Source of the DNA: Arabidopsis thaliana
Taxonomy: Eukaryota > Streptophyta > Magnoliopsida > Brassicales > Brassicaceae
DNA: 64,000 nt
Reading direction: 5' to 3'
Assembly (NCBI RefSeq): GCF_000001735.4
Contig: NC_003076.8
Location: 10,230,001-10,294,000 of the forward strand
The notes under the pieces are model-generated. The model had not been told where the DNA came from. It ran no database searches and saw only the letters and a program-made list of their open reading frames with translations. This document shows positions 1-11,336 of the stretch, in pieces. The first letter of the stretch is position 1, and every line of letters begins with the position of its first letter. The position numbers were made by a program, and so were the translations under genes.

Positions 1-967
1 TAGAGAAGCTTATACTATTCGACGGTGTCTTGAATGTCGAGTCAGTTGAAGATAACGCCACTATTGATACCACGTCAAGAGCTGGGTCCGCATTGCCAAG
101 TGTAAGACGAATGGCTTCCTCCGGGTTTGAACTTGTTTGCCTTCTAACCTCGTTATCCTTAGCATTAGCCGGAGTCATGTCGAGTTATCCTACCATAGAG
201 CCAGCCAGTCGTATTTCTCTTTCCTGCATCTCTCTCAGCATTACTGCCTGTTGGGTTTTCCTCCAAACTGCGAACTCCAAGTCCTTAATGCTCTTATCGT
301 CCAAGACACGTTCTTTCCCTTTAGCGGTTGCACTTGGTTGGCCTTGGGATATGGTTCTTGGTGCGACGTTTCCTACACTAGTCTCCCCCGTATTTTCTCG
401 GATAGTTATACCCCCACTCCTTACTATGTGGGTTACTACACCATACTTGTCAAGTCCGAGATCACCAATCACACTATTACCAGCGACGTTACCAAATAAC
501 ATTCTCGTTACCGCCGAATCCTAAGCTGCTCTTGTTTCACTGCTATTCCAATACTTATCGGATATCGCTTCCGAGGTCATACCTCCTATATCTAAGACGC
601 TTCGGTAGGAATTTACTGTTGATGCCCCCAACATCTTTCGTATGGTCTTGACCTTTAGGTGAACTTCCTCTAGATCAGATCGAATCGCCATAAACAAAGT
701 CATATCCTCGTCATCGAGAATATGGATCGGGTTTGCCCTCTGCCAATCTGGGCCCATCATCCATTGCGACCATTGGTATGATAGCTCAACTTCATCTTCC
801 GACTGGAGTGATAATCTTTCCTTCACAGCGTCAACAACTTTAGCGAACGGGTCTCTTTCCCAGATTTTTACCGCCAAGCATAACCCATCTAACTCGGCGA
901 CGTGTTCATAGCATCCAGACTCATCTCTTTTCCACTCTACTCGAACCAGTCTAACAACCATCGCCAT
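1..967 (-). pseudogene. MULE (Mutator-like) transposase, N-terminal part, broken, runs off left edge
   Basis: The minus-strand reading starts at 967 (MAMVVRLVRVEW) and has the layout of the N-terminal region of Arabidopsis Mutator-like transposases. It includes the conserved stretch WMMGPDWQRANPIHILDD followed by an FMAIRSDL segment. An in-frame TAG near 521 interrupts it. The same frame then resumes (MLFGNVAGNS...) to about 185, where another stop precedes a further open stretch towards the window edge. The C-terminal catalytic, SWIM and zinc-knuckle parts would lie outside the window. A paralogous plus-strand copy sits at 3497-4470: both share the WMMGPDW block and a downstream KGKERV.DD block. 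At least two stops mean it is not functional as read. The family call rests on this shared block and the MULE context, not on a database search. Confidence 0.7.
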
Positions 968-1764
968 AGTTCCTGTCGATAATCATCCATAATTGTAGTG
1001 TTAGCGTTCGAATGAGACAAAATTTTCAAACCCTAAGTTAGGGTGTACTATTTATTACACTCTACATATGATGAACAAAGTAACTTGAGAATTAACTTCT
1101 TACCTGAAACTTCAATTACTCTAATCTTGTTATCATCGCCTTAGTAAATGCAGATATTTTCCGTTATGTGTTTTCAGTTTTGTTGTTGAAGCAACATTGA
1201 TAGGGGTGTAATAAATAGCCAAACACGCAAACCGAATTATATCCCCCCTCATCATTACGATTCTCGTACTGTAAGTTACACCGGCGGATTTTTTTGCAGG
1301 TTTTGTCGACTCATTAAATGCGAGATATCCGAAAATCTTTTATCTTCCCACTACGCGTATCCTTAGCAATAGGGCTAAATCAAGCATATTCGTTTTGCAT
1401 GTTTTCTTCTACCTAAATATTTCTTTTACATGTACACTTCCTTAATTAAATCACGGTGGAAGTACATATATTTAACTCACCCTACAATATTTGTATTTGT
1501 AGTAAGTATATATAATAGATGATAACCTTTACTCATTTAAATTAGTGTGTGTCATTTATTGATTGGTACAAATTATTTCACCTTAGTTACTATTTATCGG
1601 AACCTTAAATATTCAGAAAAAGACAAACATGTGAATAATTATTGAATTAGACCAGAAAATATTATACCAGAACACTTATATAACTTACATGCATGCATGA
1701 ATTAGAAATAATAAATAAATAATAGATATGCTATTAAAATTTTATATGACTATAATGATTGATG
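968..1764. other. non-coding stretch between MULE remnants
   Basis: AT-rich sequence upstream of the minus-strand transposase start, probably its 5' flank and element end. I see no gene, RNA or clear repeat here. Confidence 0.5.
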
Positions 1765-2690
1765 TAGGGAAAAGGGTCTTTTTCAATTCGAACTATTTAA
1801 AAAATGTGTTTTTCAACCTGAACAAATTCTTAATGCTGATTTATACCTGAACACATCAAAAAATTTAAAAACCTACCTGAACTGTTGATATAGTGCAAAA
1901 TTAGAAGTCAACGTTAACAGATGTTAGTCAACGTTAACGATTGCTGACTCAGCTGACACATGTGCATTGACATGGCATATTACAGAAACGACGCCGTTTT
2001 TGTCATTTTGAATTCAAATTTTTTTAATTTTTTTTTGTATAATCACGGACTCGAACCTGAGATCCTTCCACATATTCTATTAGTCGTTACCATTGAGACA
2101 CTAACATTTTTAATGTTTTTGTAATTCTAACATTTTATATAGATCAATAAAGCATAAGAAGTCACTAAATCATAAAAAGGACACAAGATAAAACTAAATC
2201 CAAGGAAACAAAATTTAAAACTAAAGACTCAGCATTTCCAACATAAGAGTTTTTTAAAAAAACTTCTCAACATAAGAGTTATACAAATTTAAATCCGAAG
2301 ACACAACATAACCATCATAAGAGTTACTAAGAAGACATAAAAATCAAGACCATTGTAAGAGTTGCTACTTGTCCCAAAAAATTCAGAAAAACCCTACACC
2401 AAACCGGAAAGAGTCGGATGTGTTGTTTCCTTATCACCAAACCTGAAAATAGATCAATCTTGTATTGGTTGACTTGCTTGTGTTGCTCGACTTGATCCTT
2501 CTTCTGCATTAGTGTTTGAAGTCTTCTTCTTCCTTGGTGGCATATACTTCTCTACTCCAATATTATGGCACTTTGAAGCATTGTGATCAGAATGCCCACA
2601 TCGACGACAATGCATAATTCTTTTCTCTCTACTGAGTTTCTTCTTCTTTGAAGGTATGTAACCTTTCTTAATTCTCATAAACAAAGTATG
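1765..2690 (-). mobile_element. MULE 3' remnant: terminal sequence plus zinc-knuckle coding end
   Basis: The minus-strand reading 2684-2454 contains CRRCGHSDHNASKC, a CCHC zinc knuckle of the kind that ends plant MuDR-type transposases. A basic, Ser/Thr-rich tail follows. About 700 bp further on (1765-2000) is a sequence starting GGGAAAAGGGTCTTTTTC with phased short A/T runs, the look of a MULE terminal region. The rest of the transposase (catalytic DDE region) is absent upstream, so this is a 3' fragment. Two near-identical ATGAGAATT.AGAAAGGTTACATAC segments at about 2655-2710 show a local duplication at the break. Confidence 0.5.
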
Positions 2691-2699
2691 TAACCTTTC

Positions 2700-3480
2700 T
2701 GAATTCTCATAAACCCTGATGGCTTGATCTTATTTTTCTATTAATTTCCTTATTTATTTGTTTAAATTCAATTAAAATTTATTCGGTATATAGAATTAAG
2801 ATCACTTTCACAGCAGAATTTCAATTGATTTTGTTTGCTTGCTTGTAATTTTGATGTGGTCTAAATTACTAGCATTTGTTTTCTTCTTCTCTTTGGTTTT
2901 TACGTACAAATCCATTGTTATAACCTTCTAATACACAAACTAATTAACTTTTACTTATACTAATATTTGTAATCGATAAACAAACAATAGTTAGAAAAAA
3001 CTTAATTTTTGAGATATACTAGAAGGGCTATATTAATATCTATTCCCAAAGATGAGAATATTAGGTATTCATGCATGAAAACTGAGAAATTAACCTTTTC
3101 TTTTTTCGACTAATTTATGACGAAAAAGCTTCCACAAAATCGAAATAACGATAACAGTTTATAGCATAGGTCCAACAACATTAAATGCTAAAGATATTTT
3201 GGAATATATTTCCCGCCGGAATTGGAATAAAGATATTGTAAATGATTACTGATATGTATGGGGTTGCAGGTATATCGAATATATACGTTGGTCGGTTTAT
3301 TAGCATTGTATCCTCTTTCCTTCAATAACCCACATCTATCACACTAAATAGCTTAGCCTCCGACAACTTTAATGCAAGAGGAAGATAAACACAAAGAGAA
3401 ATCTAAGCTGAAAAGTAAAAGTAAAAATTATGAGTATTACGTATATTATTGTTAATGATAACAAGAGTGATATTTTTACT
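2700..3480. other. non-coding AT-rich spacer
   Basis: No coding potential or RNA gene recognised. It holds several CGATAA/TTATCG hexamers that recur across the neighbouring MULE remnants. Confidence 0.4.
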
Positions 3481-3496
3481 TTAGGGTTTCATAGAT

Positions 3497-4470
3497 ATGA
3501 ATAACAAGAACGCTAACAAATTTGTTATTGCCGAAACTCCAGCAGGTGAAAATGGTGTTCGCGGTGAGATTGGTCCCTAGGAATGGAAAAACTATGAAAA
3601 CGGCTCGCAAATGGATGGGTTTGCACTAGGAGTCCGACTGCGTGAGCAAAATGGGTTTGCCAAAGTGGTAATTATGGCGGTAAAAGAAAAGTTAGCGCTG
3701 GGTTATGAAGACAATATCGAGTTAACATATCAGTGGCCACTGTGGATGATGGGCCCTGATTGGAAACGAGCAAACCCAATCGATATATTAGACGATGATG
3801 ACATGACCCTGTTCATGGCGATTAGGGCCGATCTAGATGAAGTGCATCTGCAAGTAAAGATTATACGAGGTGGGAATGTTCGAAACGTTAATAGTTATCG
3901 GAGTAACATGGATCTAAGTGGCCTAAGTTCAAAAGAAATATAGGAAAAATACTAGAATAACGCAAAAACGAGGGCTGTATGGGGAACCGAACTAACAATG
4001 TTGATGCGTAACAATTTAGATGAAAACTAATAACTATAGTCTTGAGTATATTGTAGTAAATATTATCAGCTAATGATAATATCGGACACTATTACAATTT
4101 AGAGAAGTATATATTTTCATCTCAATAACATTAGTCGATAATTTAGATATCAGCTAATAGTATACCTGTTTCAGGTGACGCAAACGGTATGAAAACAATG
4201 GGGAAAGACAATGAGATGACTATAAGTAAAGGCAAGGAGCAGCACAACACGTATTGAGGGGTTACCATAAGAGACAACATGGATATTACATCTGGGACTA
4301 CCAGCAAAAGTAACACAACCAGGGGCAAGTACAAGCTTGAAAGGAAAAGAGAAAGTTATTGATGACGAGGAGAGGGAAAGAGATTGTTTATTTGAGATGT
4401 GGCGAACAAATCAACAAAAAGAAACGTGGCGAGATATGTGTGTAACACAAATGACCTTGTGAGGAACTCA
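3497..4470 (+). pseudogene. MULE transposase N-terminal remnant
   Basis: The plus-strand reading 3497-3943 has one in-frame TAG near 3578. It carries WMMGPDWKRANPIDILDDDD and FMAIRADLDEVH, homologous to the minus-strand copy at 521-967. After an interval with intron-like sequence, 4175-4445 continues with the KGK-rich block and a WR.NQQ helix corresponding to WRKTQQ in the other copy. The reading then breaks off where a minus-strand DUF1985-type gene begins, with no DDE, SWIM or knuckle regions. This is an internal deletion derivative: transposase 5' end on plus, DUF1985 gene on minus, the same two-gene architecture as the larger element at 10.6-30.8 kb. Confidence 0.6.
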
Positions 4471-5910
4471 AACAAATACAACAAAAAGTGTGCGGCAAAG
4501 AGAAAACAGCGAGGGCCCTAGATTTCGGAAGTGGCCATTAGGCAAAAAGAGATCCAAATGAAAATTTGCGCCTGACTCTTGCAAGTGCATAAACACATGT
4601 TGTTGGGCCAAAAGTGGTGCCCTATCTTCTAGCGATTCAACCTTCGGAACGCTAACCTCGCTTTCCACAAGCATTTGTTTTTGTAGCGAAGACCTAATGG
4701 ATGATACTGACTCATCGACCAACAATAGCTTATCGGTCATAGGTGAGTTATCTAATCATTCATATATTATCCGATAATTATCTTATGCGTTATTAACAAT
4801 TATTCAATCTTTTTAACTTTTAACTGTAGGTGACGAAACACTAGTACACTTTTACTCTGATCCTGATAGCCCACTCATTATGGATCCTCAACCCATCACA
4901 ATGATTGATAAAGTCAAAGGTCTAATTATAGAGGACGAATTATCCACTAAAGAGATAGGAACAGATTCAACTAACACAAGAGTATCAGAGGTATCGAGGT
5001 ATAATGATAGGGGACAAATTACCCACTAAAGAGATAGGCGATAACTTGATTAAATTGAAAAGAACTTAGTGATTAACAATAGAGTTATCGAAAACTATGT
5101 TGGTAAATGTTAACAAAGTTAATCGATAAGAGTATTACCGAACATTTCTCATCCAACTCTTTAGCATTCTCGAGCTTAAAGGAAGGACTCTCGAGGGACC
5201 TCTTCAACATCGTCTTCTGCGCCTTTATATTCAGACTCAATTGTCTCATCAATTACAAGCCCTTCTTGAATAGATTGAGCTGCCTGTAAGATAACCAATT
5301 GTCGAGCGTACAACAACCCCTGAACAACGAAACACGTACTTGCTAATTGTTCAATTTCCCTCTCTTTTATTGACTTAATCATCATCTCGAAAGTGGAACA
5401 GCCCCAGGGATAAGCAAGAAATGCACCCACATCGTCAGCCATTTTAGCGTGCGCCTAAACAATTTTAGGATAATGAAAGGTAACGACAAGGAAACCGTCG
5501 ACGATAGCTAAGCAAGCACATCAGATCCTCATACCGGAATTTGAGACATTCTTTCTCTTCAACATCATAATAACCCAATCCATGGTAACATCTTCTTCAA
5601 GCCTAATAAACTTAATGTAAAATGGAATTGTCTTCTCCGTAGTGTCTTTCTTCTTCTTCATCTTCAAGCTCGAATACTTCCCACATGGTAATCCAGTAAC
5701 GATATTAAATTCTCTCAAAGAAAAACGAATAGGAGTACCCGCAAATAACACCCAAATTTTGTTTGGCTTCGCCACCTCCAACTGTCTACCTAATATAAAA
5801 ATTCCAAAGCTCACGGACCAGTCGGGTTTGTTAGGAAACTCCAACAGGCGACCGAAAGGAGATCGAGAAAGGTACTACAGTTCACCATTGTCGAGGGCGT
5901 TGAAGATACC
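4468..5910 (-). pseudogene. DUF1985-domain (ULP/VANC-like) MULE accessory gene, decayed
   Basis: The minus-strand reading 5844-5521 contains IWVLFAGTPIRFSLREF followed by NIVTGLPCG, the hallmark core of DUF1985. That domain is found in transposon-borne ULP-like and related genes of Arabidopsis MULEs. It is preceded by an SPFGRLLEFP segment in the same frame after a stop near 5870. The next stretch, 5442-5176, reads DVGAFLAYPWGCSTFEMMIKS, the domain that normally follows DUF1985 in these proteins. A possible C-terminal piece is at 4740-4468. The pieces could be exons (the family has several) but stops and missing joins suggest decay. No C48 protease His/Asp/Cys region is visible. The gene is antisense to the transposase fragment at 3497-4470. 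Confidence 0.6.
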
Positions 5911-6530
5911 GCATTGATTATTCATCTTCTAATAAACATTAACTTTCTCGCCGCGAGGTTCTTCGCCAAAAGCTAACAGACGTGGAGGGAGAGGAATCGA
6001 AGGCATCGTTTCTAGAAAAAAGGATAAACCCTAGTAAAACAACACAAGAGATGTAGTCGAAATAAAAATCAAAGAGGAAAAATTTAGATTGATTACCAGA
6101 ACAAGTCGTGAGGAACAAAACCCAGATTTGAGAGATAAACTTTTGCTCGAAAAACAGAAATATATAATACAAGAATTTTGGGGAGTCGTTTCTTATTTCC
6201 TTCTGCCTCAAAACGCTGTCTCTCATCTTCATATAGGATCGAAAAAGATGACTGTTCGTTAACCGGGAAAGAAAAAAAAACAAATATAAAATACACAATT
6301 CCCAAAACAATATCTACATAAAATCTTCTCATACCGTCTACAATAATATCGCTCTACTCTCTATAATTGACTAAATTGATAACATAGGGATACATGCGTA
6401 AACAAAATGTTAACAGTAGTGAGGGAACACTAGAAATTGAAGAGAGTGAATTATCGAGTCGTCTGAGCATATCGAGTGATATTTTTCATACTAAAAGCTT
6501 GGTACATCAATCATGATAGTAAATATAATT
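5911..6530. other. 5' flank of the DUF1985 remnant, no gene recognised
   Basis: Open frames here (for example on minus, 6310-5939) are hydrophobic low-complexity readings with no family resemblance. It is probably the leader and element end. Confidence 0.35.
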
Positions 6531-7068
6531 AATTGTAGTCATTCTTATTTAAATATGATTTTTATTATTACTTTTAAATGAATCTATTATAAATGATTGA
6601 TTTCTCTCTCTTTCTTTTATTAATTATAAGAAATATATTCACCACATCGGAAAAAACATTTTTGTAATTTTTGAAATGTTTAACAAGGATATAAAAAATT
6701 CATTTTCTACAGGTATCTACAAAATCACAAATACAGAGACTTGGACCACCCTTTAGAAAAGTGTGTAAGCCTTTTTCACTTTAGGTGTTAAATAGTGTTA
6801 ATTGTAGTCATTCTTATTTAAATATTATTTTTGTTATTACTTTTAAATGAATCTATTATAAACGATTGATTTCTCTCTCTTTCTTTTTTTAATTATAAGA
6901 AATATACTCACTACATCGAAAAAAACATTTTTGTAATTTTTGAAATGTTTAACAAGGATATAGAAAATTTATTTTTTACAGGTATCTACAAAATCATAAA
7001 CACAGAGACTTAGACCACCCTTTAGAAAAGTGTGTAAGCCTTTTTCACTTTAGGTGTTAAATAGTGTG
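6531..7068. repeat. tandem duplication, two copies of about 269 bp
   Basis: The segment starting AATTGTAGTCATTCTTATTT occurs at 6531 and again at 6800. Both copies share internal landmarks (a CTCTCTCTTTCTTTT tract, AAAAACATTTTTGTAATTTT, and the ending TTAGGTGTTAAATAGTGT) with only scattered differences. The period is 269 bp. No coding content. Confidence 0.85.
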
Positions 7069-7306
7069 GAAGACATTAGTTGTAAGTCTTTATATGATAT
7101 AATTCCTTTGTTCCATCAAATGTGATGTCTAATAGATATTCAATGTCTGACACAATCAGAAGATTGTAATATTAAACACTAATCTTATAATTATACGAAA
7201 CAACATATCATTGGTTTAAGTCCATACAAAACAGAAAAAGACATCAAACTCAAAACAGACGTACACAAACTAAACTAATAAAACATTAAATCAAAGACTT
7301 ATCTTG
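7069..7306. other. non-coding spacer
   Basis: Nothing recognised between the tandem duplication and the pectinesterase scrap. Confidence 0.4.
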
Positions 7307-7393
7307 TAAAGTAATTCAAGCGGCCTTCAGCCATATCCCTCCATGAATAAGCTTCGTCACATTAAACTGGTAGGCTTCCTTCGAATCTCTAAT
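7307..7393 (-). pseudogene. pectinesterase C-terminal fragment
   Basis: The minus-strand reading VIRDSKEAYQFNVTKLIHGG followed by IWLKA matches the extreme C-terminal helix-and-strand region of plant pectin methylesterases, where it normally reads like AQFTVAKLIQGGLWL. A stop follows LKAA where the family normally continues into the last residues. Only about 28 codons remain. It is a relative of the larger pectinesterase pseudogene at 43.7-45.5 kb, whose matching segment reads QFTVAKLIQGGLWLKPTG. Confidence 0.6.
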
Positions 7394-8344
7394 AACTGGA
7401 TAACTTAACAAAAAAATAAAAAATAATTAAAAAAAACAAGAATAAACTTGTAAAATAAAAGTGAATTGATCTATTTGCGTTAAATAATTAATTTTTTCTC
7501 CACCCTTAAATAGATTGTACAATCAAGACTGAATGTGATGCATCTTATTATCGACGCATGTGAGAATTTTGCCTAGATAAAAATTCATGTCTTTACACTA
7601 TAGTGCCAATTACTCTTGGAACATTGTGGATGTTTCGATAACAAAGATATATGAATTTTCATAGATTCCAAACATCATGCTCCTCCTGTCAAGTTTATGC
7701 TCTTGTGAGTAGGAGTACAATTATCATAAAACAGGCCCTAACTGTTCAACAATTATCATAATACTTACAATATCATCATTTGAAGCACTGTTTTGACGTC
7801 TCTTTTCACATTGTCTTATGTGTCCATGTAATATGATAATCGAGGATGAGCGTGATCTCGATGCACTGATTGAAGTTGAAATAAAAGATCCACCTTCAGC
7901 AGTCCAAATAGCAGAAGATGGTGATATCCAGTTCCAAGAGTTTCTAAGTTGATTTAGAGAAGTCAAAGATAAAGAAGCTGATTTTTCACTTTAAAATGCA
8001 CTAATTGATTATTTGTGAGAAAAATATAATATTGCCTATGGTTAAAGAAATCTATAATATTTTCTTATTTTTAAATGATGTAATGCTTTTTTTCTTTAAT
8101 AAATGTTTAATTAAAACAATGATAATTTTTTATGAAAGTTTTGTAAGAGTTAAAGTAAATGGATTAATTTGCAACTTTTGTAAATTAAAGATAATAATAC
8201 TAAAATAAAAAGAATCTGAAATATTTTTTTATATAGAAAAAATTGAGACAACCATTAGAGTGAAACTCACCTCTATTATATAGTTGCTATATTTTAGAGA
8301 AAAAAATATAGAAACAACTAGTGAAAATAGTGTAACATAGCTAA
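7394..8344. other. spacer without a recognised gene
   Basis: AT-rich. A plus-strand reading at 7859-7955 (DALIEVEIKDPPSAVQIAED) looks like a possible exon scrap of unknown origin. Nothing else is supported. Confidence 0.3.
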
Positions 8345-8347
8345 TTA

Positions 8348-10419
8348 GACCATCACCAATGGGGGAAAAATTGAGCTCTCATGAGAGGTTCTCTCATCAA
8401 TTTTGGAAAAAAATAAATCAGAAAGAATGTATTTTGAGAGAGCTGTTTCTCTTGAGAGAGCTTTGGAGGTGAAGAGAGGCGCACACGTGTCACATTTTAA
8501 TTGGTTGATTTTTATAAAAAAAACGTGTGAAAGAATCCGTTTTTTTCTGCAAATTTTCCTCGACTACCTCTCTCTCTTTTTAGGCAACGGCGGTGGCGAT
8601 TGATAGTATGAGTTTTGCTCCGACGATTGAGAGTAGGATTGAAGCTACTTTCCTTTAATCATTTCTAATTTTGCAAACTAATTTCTTCACTTTCATCTTT
8701 GATCTCTCTGGAAAAATAACTAATTTGAGTTGTTGGAATTAACTTGTTGAATTTTTCTCTGCAAATTGTTTGGAATAAGGTAACGTTTCCTCTATGTCCA
8801 CAATTTTGTGTGTTATTCCAATAATTGATTGTTTTTCTCTCTTTCTCAATTGTTCATCGTTGATATCGAGAATGCATGAAGATCTATAGGAAATAGTTTT
8901 ACATTCGCGTAGATTCGGATTGCAATTGTGTAGATTCGGATTGCGATTTTTGCTTCATGCATTAGCTCTTGATCGATAGTTAGATTGTACCTGTTTGGAT
9001 TGGAAATGTCTCTGATGTTGTTCGATATCCTAATTTTTTGTTATTTATAACTTTTTTATGAGGTAATTATCTAGTAGAACTCAAATCGAGCTCCGTTTGT
9101 TTTTTATGCAGTGGAATGCGAGCAAAATTTTTGTTTTCGAAGCATGAAATTTTTTTGCTGGACATAGCAATTATTTTGTTTTCGAAGCAGGAAAGTTTCA
9201 GATGTTTTTGGTGTTTGTATATGATACAGACAATTTTAACAAAAAAGTAAACGTTTGAGGCGGACTCAAAGAAAGAAATCAAGAAGTTGCAGCGGTATAG
9301 AGACCTCAGATCAAGACATGGATTCAGTCCAGTGAGATCAAAGATAAGAAAGTCAGTGGTCTTTATCTTCAACGCCTTTTCTTTTAACTGACTAAGGATG
9401 CGACTTGGCTCCCTTGCAATCTCTTAACTTGCACATGCAAACCGTAATCTATGGCTATGTGTTTAGTTATCTCTCCTGTTTAAAGTTTGTGGTGATGATT
9501 TCAATATTATCATCTTATAACTAAAGCTTGTCTAACATCTCTAGCTACTTTACTTTGGTTTCATATAAGCTGAGAGGAGTGGCTTCATCTCTGTGAGAAA
9601 GAAACCAAGACAAGACCAAGACAAGGGATGGCTGAATAATGTGGTGAGTTGTTTTACCGTATTCGTGCCTAAATATTGATTCTTGACCCCTTTCTTTAAC
9701 AAAAACGTCAAAGAAGACAAATGTTTATGGTGTTTTTGAAATATATGCAACGTTATGCAAATGTTGTAATTTATGCTATGTGGGTGAGGCAATGTCTTTT
9801 GGCTTGTTTTTCTCTTTCAGACTCATCTTCAGACATCTATTACAAGGCATAAGGATCACATAATAAAGTTGGAACTGATCTTGAGGCACAAGGATCATTT
9901 TCATTTTTGTAAAGAATCCCACTTAGAGAACCTACCATTGGAGGATGACAAAATTAATAAATTTTCTAAGGTTCTAAAGCACCCTCAATAGTGTATCTTA
10001 GGTATATCTTAACAAAATTTTAGGATTAAAAATGATTAAATTAAATCAAACTAACAATCTTAATCTAAGAAATGTATCTAACATAAGATGTTTTTGCTTA
10101 GCTAAGATGTGTCTATGTGTCACTTCCTAATTGGTTTAAGAAATGAACAATAGGGAAAACAAAAAAAAAATGCAAAATTAATTTTCTATCCTTAAGATAC
10201 AATTGAATCTTAACCATTGGAGATCATTTTTGTTAAGATACTTAACTTTTAGTCTTAGCTTTCAAAAGGCAAAATTTTATTTTTAAATAATGCTAAGATT
10301 CAAAATTAAGAACTAATTGATTCTTAACCATTGAGGATGCTCTTACCTATTAAAATTTCCAAAAAATAGAAATAAAATATTGGTGAGGGTCAATAGGTGG
10401 CTCTCACCATTGGAGATGC
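8348..10419. mobile_element. probable PIF/Harbinger-like non-autonomous element
   Basis: The left end GACCATCACCAATGG and the right end, read inverted as GCATCTCCAATGGTGAGAG, form short imperfect terminal inverted repeats of the 'CATCNCCAATGG' kind seen on Arabidopsis Harbinger-type elements. Flanks are TTA on the left and TAA on the right, so the expected identical 3-bp duplication is not clean. Inside are CT-rich leader-like sequence (8560-8600) and scattered short frames but no recognisable transposase. A second, smaller element is nested near the right end. The two ends could instead belong to different insertions. Confidence 0.4.
9977..10342. mobile_element. nested MITE, Harbinger-like
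   Basis: About 366 bp bounded by AAGCACCCTCAATAGTGTATC on the left (first 20 bases counted) and the inverted right end GAGCATCCTCAATGGTTAAG. Immediate flanks are CTA and TTA. It has no coding content and several TTAAGAT-type internal repeats. It lies inside the larger element 8348-10419. Confidence 0.45.
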
Positions 10420-11336
10420 TAAATAGCTACTTAACGTAAGGCCCACCAAACCACCATCATGTGCTTCTTTTCTATTTTTTATTTTTTTTATTGATATTTG
10501 TTATTGGACCACCATGTGTTTATAGTGCCTCATCAATATCCCACACACAATATGATGCCTATATATATATGGGTAAATTATATACAGTAGCCATTGACCC
10601 ACTTTTATTTTCAAATTTTGACACTGTGGGCGGGACCTTTCAATTCTTAGCCTTTCAGCCAAAAACTGACCAAAATGCCCCTGACGAAACTGAACCAGGT
10701 TTGTACCTACGGACTGCATCGTTGGAATCCAATTGAAGCATACACTGTTCACCGACGGGAAGTGCATAAAATATTTTCTGGGTTTCGGCGAATTTGACAT
10801 TATAGCTTGGAATTAAAATTTTAAAAAAATTTGTTGGGCTCAGATGTTTTAAATGCTAAAAAGTTTTGACAAGACAAAAAATCATGATTACCTATTATAA
10901 TAGAGATTATATTATAAGATATTTACATAATTAAGATTAGAATTCTGGGAAAAAAAACGAATCCAAATTGTGTTACGGTGAAGAATCTGAAGTTTTTAGT
11001 TGCTGTTTTACAAAGTTTGAAGGTTTGAAGGGGAGACAATCTGTGATCTGGGTAAGAAATTCGTGTTAATCTTATTAATTACACTTGAGAACGTGATATG
11101 AAAGTAATGATCCGTTTTAATTTTTTTTTAAGTTTATAAATTGTTTTGTTGGAGATTCTTTTTATCTTTGTAGATATAAATGAAAGCCCTATGATCTGTT
11201 TTATTAAATTCCTAAGTTCATCAATTGTTTTGTTAGAGATTCTTTTTGTCTTCGCTGACATAAATGAAAGCCTTCAAAAAGATCTGATTTTTTTGTATTT
11301 AATGTTGTTCTGACCTGAGGAATTTATGTTGCAGGT
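10420..11336. other. left terminal region and promoter/leader of the large MULE
   Basis: A stretch at about 10650-10705 (CTTTCAGCCAAAAACTGACC then AAAATGCCCCTGA) is partly mirrored, inverted, at about 30785-30845 (ATTCGGCCCAAAATTGACGA then ATTTGCCCTGGA). That is what divergent terminal inverted repeats of one MULE would look like. The interval to 11336 is non-coding and ends in TTGCAGGT just before the ATG, suggesting a spliced leader. Confidence 0.4.

Noticed and set aside
2041..2105. tRNA-like words (GGACTCGAACCTGAGATCC) suggesting a SINE or tRNA
   Set aside because: Only a B-box-like stretch is present; no acceptor stem, anticodon arm or A box could be folded around it.
7724..7966. 80-codon minus-strand frame
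   Set aside because: Ser/Ile-rich reading antisense to a more protein-like plus-strand scrap; no support for either as a gene.
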